Positions 44,822-55,984 are shown, counted from the first letter of the stretch. The stretch: DNA of 64,000 bases from Conchocele bisecta (GCA_029237695.1 CM055280.1:36912508-36976507); one strand, 5' to 3'. Notes: generated by a model from the sequence alone, not told the origin. Numbers and translations are program-made.

Positions 44822-45425
44822 CCACAGGTGTTAGACTCGGATATAACCCGGAAAATGGTCCATTGAAACATGTTACCCCACCCACCCACTTCTATAGACT
44901 ATACATCGTTTGTTTGTTTGTTTGTTTGTTGGGGTTTAATGGCCTATCAACAGCTAAGGTCATTCAAGGCCGGGTCAATGGGTTTAGTACTAAATCCCAT
45001 ATATTACCTGTACAAGTACATGTTCAAGTACATATACAAAAGGGGGGAAAATCCCAAAATCAGAACTGAATATTTACAATAACAAAACTATATATTCAGC
45101 CCTGAAATCAGAATAATCCTGATCTGATGCCAGGTCCTCGCCACACCAAAATCACTTGGCCCCTCCCAAAAGCAGTAGGATCAGTAATAATCTTACTACT
45201 TTTATAATGGGCAATAACCCAATTCAACTCCCAGGTAACTAAAGAGCCAAAGATAAAAACGTATCTGAGGGCCAAACCAGGCGAATCGCAATTCCTATAA
45301 GGAGGAACCCATACCGTTAATTTACGCCATTTCATTCACCCGACCACCCACACTATACATCATATTCGATGTATAGTCTATAGAAGTTCGTGGGTGGGGT
45401 AACCATTTTGTATTAAACCAGTTTC
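44822..45425. mobile_element. Palindromic family P-like element hosting a SINE
   Basis: Left ccacaggtgttagactcgg and cacccacttctatagactat; right ctatagaagttcgtgggtgg and ggtaaccattttg. The two arms are mirror images interrupted by a SINE at 44908-45351. Confidence 0.65.
44908..45351 (-). mobile_element. SINE-like retroposon, full length, minus strand
   Basis: 10-bp target duplication actatacatc at 44898-44907 and 45352-45361. The minus-strand 3' end is (caaa)n, seen here as gtttgtttgtttgtttg. The 5' end is gtgggtggtcgggtg. About 440 bp. Confidence 0.85.
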
Positions 45426-45691
45426 TGGCTCGTACGCTCCAACCCACACGGCCTCCGCCCCCACCACAAACTGATCTCAACCATCCGACAACCTACATTG
45501 TACAGTGGTTTTGCAAGACAAACCAAGACAAACCAAAAATGTCATTTATTAATTTATTCATAATAATGCATTGTAATAATCTAAATAAAAAACGCGTTTT
45601 CTCATAGACTGGGATAGTTAATGTATACAATACTGTGTCCACACTAGCAAAGAACCGGTCCATCGTTTTCCTGGTCTCTTGTTCGAAACTG

Positions 45692-45891
45692 GTTGCCATG
45701 GTAAAAAGCTTGTTCAATACTGGTTGCCATGGTAACAAGCGTGTTCAAAACTGATAGTCATGGTAACAAGCTTATTCAAAACTGATTGCCAAGGTAATAA
45801 GCTTGTTCAAAATTGATTGCCATGGTAACAAGCTTGTGTAAAACTTATTGCCATGGTAACAAGCTTGTGCAAAACTGGTTGCCATGGTAAC
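45692..45891 (+). repeat. 31-bp tandem repeat, 7 copies, each with an X-box-like palindrome
   Basis: 14-mers at 45692, 45723, 45754, 45785, 45816, 45847 and 45878 match RTTGCCATGGTAAC closely (two are exact GTTGCCATGGTAAC, two exact ATTGCCATGGTAAC). They are separated by aagcttgttcaaaactg-type spacers. The 14-mer fits the RFX X-box consensus. Confidence 0.85.
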
Positions 45892-46116
45892 ATGCTCTTG
45901 TTCATCATATCTTTATCTACCATATTCATTCTAATAAATGCCATCAGGCAAATTTTGTAAATACAAAATATATTTAATATTTAAAACTTGGAAAATATTA
46001 CATTATAAATGGAAAATTACCTATTTTAATAGAAATTATGGGAGGCGATTACTATTAAAAAGATGGCTATTTATATCAGAATAAATATGGTACATACATG
46101 TGGGTAAATCTAATTC

Positions 46117-46142
46117 GGGGGGGGGGGGGGGGGGGGGGGGGG
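46117..46142 (+). repeat. Poly-G run of about 26
   Basis: Uninterrupted G from cggg to gggc. A second G run of about 14 is at 46326-46340 inside the neighbouring SINE. Confidence 0.9.
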
Positions 46143-46226
46143 CTACACTGGCGACACTGGATGGGTCAGCGTCACGGCATACCAGGATTCCACAGTTGAC
46201 AAAGAAGTTCCTGCAATATTTATGTT

Positions 46227-46620
46227 TGTTTGTTGTTTGTTTGTTTATTGGTATTAGGCCTATCAACAGCTACGGTCATTTAAGGAAGGGCAACCAGGTT
46301 CGATCCCATTTTAACCTGCTGCATTGGGGGGGGGGGGGGGAATTCCAAAATCAAAACGGAATATTTACATCGAGAACAAATATATTCAGCCCTGATATTA
46401 GAATAACCTGACCTGGTGCCAGGTCCATACCACACCAAAGTCACTTGGCCCCCTTCTCTTAAAATAGGATTATTCATAATCGTAATACTCACATAAAAGG
46501 TAACTAGAATTAACTGTCGCATACAAAATGCCCAACACGTATGTGAGGGCCAAACCAGGTCTCCAGTCGGAATTCCGGTAAGGATCATTAAATTACCCAT
46601 CGCATGCTCCCACCTGCCAC
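46227..46620 (-). mobile_element. SINE-like retroposon, minus strand
   Basis: gtttgtttgtttattggtat tail, gcctatcaacagctacggtc, ggttcgatcccattttaacc (B-box-like), then the body blocks to ccggtaaggatcattaaatt. Confidence 0.75.
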
Positions 46621-46689
46621 CCATCTGCGACATTTATGACCAGCGTAGTCCCAGATCAACATTTATGACCAGCGTAGCCCCAGAACATT

Positions 46690-46905
46690 TGCATTTTTAA
46701 TGAAATTTATTTACAGAATCTGTGATATTTTCTGTAAATGTCGTCGAATGTTGGAAGAAATTCTCGCAGTAAATGCAAATACATCATTTCCGTATTTGCT
46801 CAGAACATTTCTTTAACTTTAGACAGAAAATATTGCAGATTTTATAAATATATTTAATGAGATATTGCACATCTTCTCAGGTACAAAATCACATGGCTTG
46901 TCTGA
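46690..46905. mobile_element. Family D foldback, 5'-truncated
   Basis: gaaatttatttacagaatct and ttctgtaaatgtcgtcgaat face agacagaaaatattgcagat; right end ctcaggtacaaaatcacatg. Confidence 0.6.
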
Positions 46906-46907
46906 CA

Positions 46908-47150
46908 TGTGTCTGTCACTGGAGAAATGGGGCTAATGACATTTGTGACCCGTCTACTTCCTAATCTGCGAGCACACTTGTGCATCCTGATAACCATCTA
47001 TACTGCTTGTTGGAAGCATGATCAATGGTTCATTGATGGAATGGCAAACAGTGCAGATCCTGATCAGACTGTGGATGCACAGGCTGATCTGGATCTACAC
47101 TGGTCGTACAACTCGTAAGCCCCATTTCTCCCTTCACCACCACATATCAT
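46908..47150. mobile_element. Family T MITE
   Basis: gtgtctgtcactggagaaat and cccatttctcccttcaccac ends; internal gatcctgatcagactgtgga. Confidence 0.75.
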
Positions 47151-47194
47151 CAATCTCACATACCCGATACATTTTCATGTTTTCATGACATAAT

Positions 47195-47385
47195 TTACAG
47201 AAATGGTGATATTTTCTGCAAATGACGTCGAAAGGTGACAAAACTTTTATAGCAAATATTTGCCATGCAATTGTCGTCAATTTTCGACGTTATTTACTGA
47301 AAATATTGTACATTTTGTAAATAATTTTCATGAGATATCGCACCTGTTCTCAGGTACAAAATGGCACGGCGTGTCTCACACGTGG
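47195..47385. mobile_element. Family D foldback, partial
   Basis: cagaaatggtgatattttct, cgtcgaaaggtgacaaaact and right end ctcaggtacaaaatggcacg. Confidence 0.6.
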
Positions 47386-47399
47386 TTACAGTATTGTTC

Positions 47400-48000
47400 A
47401 CAGTGAACTGTCCGTCACATCATCGAGTGGTCAAACTGTGAATGAATATGGTAATATGGATATTGTGTAAAAACTATGAAAACAACAATGAGAATGACCG
47501 TCACTCACGGGCACGTGCCAGGACGTGTATCTACATGCATATACCCACAGAGGAGCCAGGTTTGAGCCTAAGGCAGCCCAACAGTAACATCATGAGACCA
47601 GGAGAGGATTCACCAAAATCCCTAAATGCACTTATCCAACTAAGTGCACTTTGAGGGGACTTGATTTATTGGTGTTTAACGGCCTATCGACAGCTATGGT
47701 CATTTCAGGCCGGGCCAACGGGTTCGATCCCACCTGCTGCATTGGGGGAAATCATTTTGACGGAGTAATTTTCAATTTAGGCATACATTAAGTAATATAT
47801 AGCCTGGCTTGACGGAGAAATCAATATAAATTTGTACTCCCAATAAATATATAAATGAATATGTCGGCTAGAGCAATTCGGCTGTCATCACGACAGACCA
47901 AAAGTAAGTTTAACACTAAATCTAAAGAAATTTCCGAGCCATACCTTGTACAGGTTTCACTTTGTAAACAGAGTTTGCATGTATAGGCCATAGAATGATG
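47400..48000. other. Intergenic with a SINE 3' fragment
   Basis: 47655-47753 is a minus-strand SINE-like fragment (ttattggtgtttaacggcct, ggttcgatcccacctgctgc). No supported gene in the remainder; 47540-47650 has a weakly protein-like + frame. Confidence 0.4.
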
Positions 48001-48001
48001 A

Positions 48002-48209
48002 TACAGTGGAACCGCTCTAAACCGGACACCCAGGGTGTCCGGCTTAGAGAGGTTTCACTGTAAATCAGATATTTGATCATTCTGAGCCATAGTTGTGTGC
48101 TGTGCGATCACGAACAGACAGTATCACCTGAGATAAATGACCAAGAAACTCATCAAAAATAAATTCACAGGTGTTCGTTTGGTGCCCGTTTTAGAGGGGT
48201 TTCACTGTA
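48002..48209. mobile_element. pogo/Tigger-like MITE (tacagtggaacc ends)
   Basis: tacagtggaaccgctctaaa plus accggacaccc faces gggtgtccggcttagagagg at once. A second tagaggggtttcactgta lies at 48190-48209. TA-bounded CAGTGAAACC-type ends are typical of Tc1/mariner-pogo derivatives. A single-ended relative is at 62731-62800. Confidence 0.6.
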
Positions 48210-48345
48210 CGTACGATGGTAAGCATGCATCCAAAGTATGACAAATGGTCGCAAAAGCATCAGGTACAGGTACTTGAAAATATAAATGCCATAAAAACTT
48301 TAATATAAATGTATAAGTTCATGAACCTTGATCTAGGCTGGATAC

Positions 48346-48714
48346 TATAGGAATGAATGGCCTTTTTGTGGAATTTATCGGGGAATAAACTTGGAAAAGT
48401 CGCGGGAATACTGGACGAAGGCCGGAAGGCCTCGTCCAGTATTCCCGAGACTTTTCCAAGTTTATATCCCCAATAAATTCAACAAAAAGGCTATTCATTC
48501 CTTATAATTCCAGCATTTGAAATAAATTCATCAAGAAAATGTGTTTATTTTCCGTTTTCTTAAGAATTATTTTAACTGCGCCTGACGGTTACGGAAAGTA
48601 GTTTGGCATTGGAGTTTACTGGGATATAAATTTTGGACAGAGACTTGCTACGGACCAATCAAATGTTAGGGAATTGTGTAAATATTTTTGTGCTGGAATT
48701 ATTACATGAGTGGG
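48346..48714 (-). mobile_element. Foldback family L, copy 2, inverted
   Basis: It mirrors 24645-25003 throughout, including the central gtcgcgggaatactggacga palindrome and the gggaattgtgtaaatatttt arm. Confidence 0.85.
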
Positions 48715-48810
48715 CTACAAAATGAAACCTGGATATTCATAAACAACAATGAAGTTTCAAGTCAATCTGACTTACAGTTGCAGAGATGAGGATATACCCG
48801 AACACTTTAA

Positions 48811-49017
48811 CCCTTACTACGCTGAATTAAATGTTGTCGCCTGCTGGAAATGTTTTATTTTCAATATTTCTCGACAAAAACCTGGTTTTGACAGCACATG
48901 AGAATCGTCTCCAATGGAATCGTCTTATGTGCTGTAAAAACCAGTTTTTTTTGTTAAGAATTAAAGCAAAAATGAAAAACAGCAGACGGCAATTTCCGTC
49001 AACAGCGTAGGAAGGGT
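48811..49017. mobile_element. CCCTTAGA-type foldback (family B), copy 4
   Basis: TTAA at 48807-48810 and 49018-49021; ends cccttactacgctg and cgtaggaaggg; stem gacagcacatgagaatcgtc facing gattc-type inverse. Confidence 0.8.
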
Positions 49018-49021
49018 TAAT

Positions 49022-49484
49022 AAAGCTAATAAAATAAAACAGACAGAAGAACCGATGGACGAGCGAACGGAACGACGGAGAAGTGGACGAAACGGCGAAA
49101 ACTGTACACCCTCAACAGGCTATGTATCCTGCGGGTATGATAATATTCACATAATTCAACATTAGTCAACAATCACCAACAATATCAACAATAACACAAC
49201 AGGTGACATGGCATACATGTTCAGTATTGAGATAACATCATCTTACATGGACAATTTCACAAAAGGAAATCGGGGGTAAATCATATTTCAAATTTATCAA
49301 ACACATGTGAAATGAACTCTCTGTAAAGTTGTCACCAACTTGCATCATCATTTACAATCTTTAATTCATTTGCACAAATTTCTAAATATTTACCATTATT
49401 TTCCTTATTCCCTAGAAAATGTACATGTATATTCGGTGAGAAATTATATAACATACCGTACTGTATATCCTGATGAAATGGCTT
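49022..49484. other. Intergenic, no gene seen
   Basis: gaacgacggagaagtggacg-type purine-rich stretch at 49040-49100, then AT-rich sequence without recognised features. Confidence 0.35.
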
Positions 49485-49868
49485 GTTACAAGCACCTCAC
49501 CTGATATAGTGCTTGTTACAAGCCACCTCATCTGGTACAGTGCTTGTTACAAGCCACCTCATCTGGTACATTGCTTGCTACAAGCCACCTCATCTGGTAC
49601 ATTGCTTGTTACAAGCCACCTCATCGGGTACATTGCTTGCTACAAGCCACCTCATCCGGTACATTGCTTGCAAGCCCCTCACCTGGTACGGTGCCTGGTA
49701 ATAGTGCTTGTTACAAGGACCTCACCAGTATAATGCTTGTTACAAGCCACCTCACCTGGTATTATGCTTGTTACAAGCCACCTCACCTGGTATTATGCTT
49801 GTTACAAGCCACCTCACCTGGTATAGTGCTTGATACAAGCCACCTCACCTGGTATAGTGCTTGTAATT
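49485..49868. repeat. 31-bp minisatellite, about 12 copies
   Basis: The unit cttgttacaagccacctcat plus ctggtacattg varies (cacctggtatagtg toward the right). One shortened stretch lies at 49672-49735. Confidence 0.9.
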
Positions 49869-50331
49869 AGTTTAGGCATTAACCTATGCCATATGGAATA
49901 CCCATATATGGGCACAAACATTTCTAAATATTTTTCTGCATGTTTTCTCATTGAATGTATATGTTGTGACCGTCTCGATGAATGGTGGCCACACCATATA
50001 CTTTTAGGGAGATACTCAAAAAGTATCCACATTTTTCTATCAGCAAAATGGGAAATCTCCAACATGAAATAGATTAAAATCTAACGACTATGCCAGTATG
50101 TATGATGAGTGAAATGAGTGGTCATAATGTGTTCCTCCTTGGAGACATAAGAAAAATATACTTTTATGATAAAATCATATTCTTGGTGAAATGACATAAC
50201 ACGACTCCCATTCCAAGAAGTTTACAGTAACAAATATATCTCCAACCTTAAAACTGTGCTAGGCACAACATTGTAAAAACACTAACTGACACAAAACCAA
50301 CACTACAACACGTTGTAACACACTAGGACAG

Positions 50332-50732
50332 CAGAGCTCTAGATAAGCTGCGTATTTGCGTAAATACCCAATTAAAATTGCCAAAAACCCAATTGAAATC
50401 AGAAGTAGTGAGTATCAAAAATCAATGAAAAATTTGTGGTATCTTTATCATACTACAGAAAACAATAAACAGACCACAAATATAGCATATTTTCTTATTT
50501 TTCTATGAAACCATATCTTGGTATTTCATTAGAATTGTCTCCAAGGAGACAATTCTAATGAAATACCAAGATGTGTTTTCATTTAGAAGTAAACAATTCA
50601 ATAAGTGCGGTCTGCTGATGTGTAAACAGTAGTGTGATTGTATTTTACACAATTAAAATTTTGAAATACCAAATTGCTTCAGAAATGATGGAGTGACAAT
50701 ACTCAATTACTGATTCCTTATCTGGAGCCCTG
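50332..50732. mobile_element. Family R element, copy R3
   Basis: cagagctctagataagctgc and cttatctggagccctg ends; perfect 6-bp duplication ggacag at 50326-50331 and 50733-50738; central ggagacaattctaatgaaat palindrome. Confidence 0.9.
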
Positions 50733-51364
50733 GGACAGAACATGCCAGTTTATGGAACCACCATTCACTTTATAGCAGCGTTTTCATTGGGAAATAAAAT
50801 GCTTGTCTGAAGCTGTATTTCAGCATGTATATATACTACGATTAAACTGTGTGTTTATATGGCTGTGAAACACCTTTGATTTAACCTATACGTCAATGGT
50901 GTGCCCATTAAAGCTGCATTCTCACATCCCACTTAATATAGGCATATTTTCTTATCCATTATTTAGATATGACATTTTTCGGGCAAATAAACATTCATTT
51001 ACCATAAGTGGATGTGTTTATCGCATTATTATTCTTTTTATAGAAAACATGAACTGCCACTCTTCAAGACTTGAGATCAAGGGAGATAACCGTGTTTCCT
51101 TAAAAGGACAACGGAAACAAATTTGTCTTCTCTATTTATTTTTTGATGTGCAATGATGCATACATTATAATATGTTGGTAAAAATATCTACTTTTGATAT
51201 ACAGCCTGGTATGTGGGCATGCGGGTTGAAGGATGCAGCACTCGGTATTGAGAATATGAACAGACTTTGCTTATTGAAGACATATCTGGCCGTTCTATAT
51301 CCAGTGGTCACGAATACTGTTCAAGCAAAGGCACATAATATAAATTATAATAACTATCAATTTA
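50733..51364. other. AT-rich intergenic with a one-ended TTAAAGCTGC motif
   Basis: ttaaagctgcattctcacat at 50909 resembles the terminus of a widespread TTAA-type MITE, but no partner end is visible. No gene supported. Confidence 0.35.
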
Positions 51365-51563
51365 CCCATAACCCTGAAAATGCTAAATTCAATTTTGTCG
51401 TCTGTTCTTCCTAATTTATTCTTCATATATCTCGAAAATCGTGTTTGACAGCACATGAGAATAATCTCGAGACAATTCTGAAGTGCTGTCAACATGTTTA
51501 TAATGCAAAATAAAATATGAAGAAAACAGCAGATGACAATATTTGCTTCCCGCCTTTTAAGGG
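51365..51563. mobile_element. Family B foldback, copy 5
   Basis: accctgaaaatgctaaattc left, gttt gacagcacatgagaataa / gacaattctgaagtgctgtc core, right ttttaagggttaa. Confidence 0.7.
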
Positions 51564-51617
51564 TTAAAGGTCATGAACCAACCAATCAGCTGCATTTCCA
51601 CGAGATTTAAATTAGTC

Positions 51618-51912
51618 CAGTAGCCTATTTCACCAACATTGCAAAGCATACTTATCTAGCAAAGTAATCATTTATTTTTCCCAAAATGCGTTATTTCATA
51701 TAGAACTAACGACTGCATATATTTGATGATTAAAAGTATGCACAATTATTATACTGAATTTATTACATTATCACAGCCAAAATGGCTGTGATAATGTAAT
51801 AAATTCAGTATAATAAAAATCAATAAATTTATCCTTAAATTGAAAATGTCTCCCTCAAAGTAAACTTTGCTAGATAAGTATACTTTGCAATGTTGGTGAA
51901 ATCAGCTACTGG
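51618..51912. mobile_element. MITE family A, intact copy
   Basis: agtagcctatttcaccaaca left and tgttggtgaaatcagctact right are inverted. The central palindrome tgaatttattacattatcac is the same as at 29549. It serves as the reference for the interrupted copy at 41034. Confidence 0.85.
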
Positions 51913-52029
51913 TCACAAACTTGCTTGGCAGCATGCGAGTATCGGGACTCTCAGTCTCTCTAGCAGATCATCAGCCAGCAGACAATTCACAGGTGTGACC
52001 AAACATGTATTTAACTTAAACATAAATTA

Positions 52030-52170
52030 AGTTATATATTTAATGGCTACGGTGATTTTAGGCCGGGTTAATGGGGTCGAATCCCATATTTCACCGGTAT
52101 AGATGGAGGTTAAGTCCCAAAATCAGAACTGAATATTTACATTATAAATCTGTATTCAGCCCTGAAGTTA
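52030..52170 (-). mobile_element. SINE-like fragment, minus strand
   Basis: ttaatggctacggtgatttt, aggccgggttaatggggtcg, ccaaaatcagaactgaatat and tattcagccctgaagtta. Confidence 0.55.
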
Positions 52171-52199
52171 CTCATGTGTTGCCAAACATGTTATTAGTG

Positions 52200-53076
52200 T
52201 AAAAATAAAATGTGGAAATAAAGCAGACGACAAACTGTCCATTACTTTTGCTAAAAATATGAACTAAAACAACCAATATGAATAAACAATTCCGAAGAAA
52301 TTGAACCTTAAATAATACCTCTTAAATAAATGCTATTTCATTATCAAATGTCTAATGAAGTCATTAAATGGGGATTTACGAGGGATGATCAAACAATACA
52401 TGGACGTTTGCTATATATTGAACATTTTATGTGATACAGAAATTAATATTACACCATCCGAAAAATTAACCGATATTCAATGATGGTTAGAAATTTCATG
52501 ATCCTTACGCAACTAGTTATCTTACACCGACGCGTTGAAAACATACATCTCATGCATGTCGGTGCAACTGCGCACGACGTTACTGACATCGGAGCACCAC
52601 GTTGTCATGGTTGACGTTGAGAAATGCTGATTATATCACTGATCACTAGCAGTGCACGATGTTCAGCAGAATTTTCTGGTCATATTATATACTTTCTATT
52701 ACACAATTGCACAAAACATTTGACTATTTGGGTTGTGCCGGTACCGCGTTACTACGGATACGGAAATATACATGTAATAAGTACAGTTCAAGCCTTTTTA
52801 AATGTGAATATGTCAACATGTGCACAATGGCTAGATGTACATTGGTGTAACATGTTAGGATTGTGCACCTTGTCATAAACAAACTATAGCAAAAGTCAAC
52901 ACATTTTTGTATCACCCCTCGAATGTCTGTTCAATAATAAAATCATATATATCTACAGATGACAAACATGCATAAAGAATTCTAAAGAAATTAATAATAA
53001 TTCTAAAATAAATGGTATTTCATTATCAAACATCTGATTAATTGATTAAATGGGATTTTATGTCTGTTCAATAAAC
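52200..53076. other. AT-rich intergenic, no gene seen
   Basis: Direct similarity exists between 52280-52385 and 52975-53055 (ataaatggtatttcattatc, tgattaaatgggat), a loose duplication. No supported exon. Confidence 0.35.
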
Positions 53077-53080
53077 AAGA

Positions 53081-54119
53081 GGGCCATGATGGCCCTTATT
53101 CGCTCACCTGACTCCATTGAGTTCATATGTGTTTTAAAAAAATTGTGCTATTTTTAGATTAGATTTACCAAATCTGAAAATGCTTCACCCAAGGATCATA
53201 ACTAACTATGAATGGCCAGCATCGGCCATGTGGTTCCTGAGAAAAAGACGTTCAAAATCTCGAATAAATGGACCTTTTGGAGGCCATCATGGATGACATA
53301 ATCATCCGATTCCGACAAATATTGCACCAGAGCAATCGCCTCATCGATACCTTAAATTTGATATATGACACGACCATATTTGGTCAAAAATAAAATTTGA
53401 CCTCACGGGCCACGCCCATTTTTGACCCCGGGGTCACCATTTTAACAACTTTGAAAGAGAATTGTACATCGATCATTCCTACGAAGTTTCGTCGAAATCC
53501 GGCTGGCGGTTCATGAGAAGATTTTTTAAGAATTTGTGCTATTTTTAGATGGCGGCCATCTTGGATTAGCGACGACCTCCGTTTTAACAAATCTGAAAAA
53601 GCTTCACCCATGGACCATAGCTGTGAAGTTTGGCCACCATGGGCCAAGCGGTTCGTGTGAAGAAGAATTTTGAAATCTCTAATAAAAGAACGACCTTTTG
53701 ACCTTTCAGCGGCCATCTTGGATGACATGACCATCCAATTTCGACAAAAAATGCACCAGAGCAATCGCCTCTTTGATACCTTCGATTTGATATAGACTTG
53801 ACCATATTCGGTCAAAAATAAAATTTGACCCCAATTTGACCCCGAGGGCCACGCCCATTTTTGACCCTGGGGTCATCATTTTAACAACTTTGAAAGAGCA
53901 TTGTACATCGATCATTCCTACCAAGTTTCGTCGAAATTCGGCTGGCGGTTCATGAGAAGAAGATTTTTTAAGAATTTATGCTATTTTTAGACGGCGGCCA
54001 TCTTGGATTAGCGATGACCTCCATTTTAACAAATCTGAAAAGGCTGACGACGGCTGACGACGGACGACGGACACATTGCGGTAACAATAGCTCACATGAG
54101 CTTCGCTCAGGTGAGCTAA
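53081..54119. mobile_element. 'aacaagagggccatgatggccc' repeat element
   Basis: It starts aacaagagggccatgatggc and gctcacctgactcc, and ends agcttcgctcaggtgagctaaaa, so gctcacctga and tcaggtgagc are inverted ends. The body holds two units of about 430 bp (ggcggccatcttggattagc, ttcgtcgaaatccggctggc) that create spurious minus-strand ORFs. A second copy starts at 63449. Confidence 0.75.
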
Positions 54120-54380
54120 AAATCATAGAGCCCTGATGAGCAACCATCATAAAACCTATATTGATTAGGTAGGTAATCTATGTAAATAAATTGATTGGCT
54201 GCTCACTTAGTTCACATATGGGCCACAACGTGACAAAACTGGGCGCGTTCCAAGCCTGGCCCGAGTAGCTCCTGATCAACATGTGTGCACTCATGCAACC
54301 TTATATTGTTACATGGTTTCCGTTGTTTGCACATATGTGCAAACATAGCGCGTGCTGTTTGCATATGGCTTTATATGCTC

Positions 54381-54491
54381 ATTCCGGGGCCGCGCGTAAT
54401 GGAAGTGCCTTCATGACGTCACTACGCGGAAGTGCCTTCATGACGTCACTACTTCACGACGTTCATGACGTTCATGATGCGGCCCCGGAAT
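54381..54491. mobile_element. Small GC-rich foldback with two CRE palindromes
   Basis: Inverted ends attccggggccgc / gcggccccggaat. TGACGTCA occurs at 54414-54421 and 54441-54448 inside a duplicated ggaagtgccttcatgacgtc unit. Confidence 0.7.
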
Positions 54492-54609
54492 ATGAATACC
54501 GAAAATTATCTACGTGAATGGGACGATTTATAAAAGTCCGCGGGTTCAAAAGTTCCTTCGGGCCACAGCAAACGTTTGCACACGGCTGGACATGATCAAA
54601 CCTTATAGT

Positions 54610-54832
54610 ACACCGCTATCTTAATATTTTTTTCGTCTGCTGTTTATTTTCTATTTTCCATTTTTATCATCAAAACATGCTTTGACAGCACTTTAGAATA
54701 ATTTACAACATGCTTTGACAGCACTTCAGAATCATTTTTATTGGAAATGATTCTGAAGTGCTGTCAAACCATCTTTTATTGAGAAATAAGGCAAAAGCAG
54801 ACGACAATTGTTGTGAGTAGCGGTCTAAGGGT
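54610..54832. mobile_element. Family B foldback, copy 6
   Basis: Left accgctatcttaatattttt (terminus degraded), stem gcacttcagaatcattttta facing its inverse, right gtagcggtctaaggg, TTAA 54833-54836. Confidence 0.75.
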
Positions 54833-54836
54833 TAAC

Positions 54837-55034
54837 CCTTAGAATGGTGCGAACGAACATCGTTCTCTGTCATTGTTTTACATTTTGCCTCTTTTCTTAA
54901 TAAAAACATAGTTTGACAACATTTAAAATTGGAAACAATTCTGAAGTGCTTTCATACCATGTTTTTGATGAGAAAAAAAAAAGAAAATATAAAATAAACA
55001 GCGGATGACAAAATTAATTCCGCTGTGTAAGGAT
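54837..55034. mobile_element. Family B foldback, copy 7, abutting copy 6
   Basis: Starts cccttagaatggtgcg directly after the shared TTAA 54833-54836. Ends tgtgtaaggattaa, with the terminal triplet mutated. Confidence 0.75.
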
Positions 55035-55589
55035 TAACCAATTTTATATTGGATACCGATACATGTGATGAGTATCAACATGTTTTTCCAAATTTTCTAA
55101 TTTCTCAATGAAAACATACGCTCATTTGTACCATCAAGACGATTTATATAGTATTTAATGGTGGTTAACAGCTGTCTGCTGGAGGGGATCCGAAAATCAG
55201 AACTGAATATAACACAATCCTAACCACCCGCCCATCACATCGGTTCATGAGTGGTCAAAACAGACACTTTCGGTGAGAAATAAACATTTTTGTTTTTTCA
55301 TCTCTATTATTGATCTGGATACTAGAGTTTTGAATAGATACTGTTTGTTGGTGGTGGTTCAAAATGAGCTATGCCCATTTAGGCTGACTTGGCCAGTTCC
55401 TCTAAAAGTAATAGGATTATGAATAATCGTAATACACACGAGGGGTATAACCAGATACACACAGCAACTGTGTTAAGTCGTACTTCCATGATCACTAACA
55501 AATCACGCCCATGTAAAACACACAACACTAAAACAATGGAGAACAACAAGTGGGGCACAAAACAGAGATAATACATGGACTCTAATTAA

Positions 55590-55856
55590 CCCTTGTAATG
55601 CTGGATTAAATTCTGTCGTCTGCTCTTTATGTTTTATTTTCCATTTTTCTCAATAAAACCATGTTTTCTCAGCACATAAGAATCGTCTCCATGGGATACG
55701 ATTCTCATGTGCTGGAAAACATGATTTTGTTGAGAAATCAGACAATTTTTAAACCATGGAGACGATTCTTATGTGCTGGAAAACATGATATTGTTGAGAA
55801 ATCAAACAATTTTCAAAACCAGCAGACGACAATATTCATTTCCCGCCATTTAAGGG
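55590..55856. mobile_element. Family B foldback, copy 8, with duplicated right arm
   Basis: TTAA at 55586-55589 and 55857-55860. The right arm gattctcatgtgctggaaaa / gttgagaaatcagacaattt is present twice in tandem. Confidence 0.8.
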
Positions 55857-55984
55857 TTAATAATCTTTAAGATTTTCCTCTTGCCATTTCACTAAACAGG
55901 GACTATAAACGTAATCAGTTTTAACAAACGGCTGGCTCTGGAGTTAACTCCCTTATCACACCTCCGTGTTGTACGGATGCAAAT

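Noticed and set aside
47442..47651. Exon candidate at 47540-47650
   Set aside because: Weak codon pattern, no clear splice sites, and it abuts a SINE fragment.
49485..49868. CRISPR-like array with 31-bp period
   Set aside because: The whole unit repeats with no unique spacers, and the context is eukaryotic; it is a minisatellite.
53384..53924. Minus-strand ORFs of 72-143 codons
   Set aside because: They fall within the 'aacaagagggccatgatggccc' repeat, occur in both its internal units and at 63679, and look like chance openness of repeat sequence.
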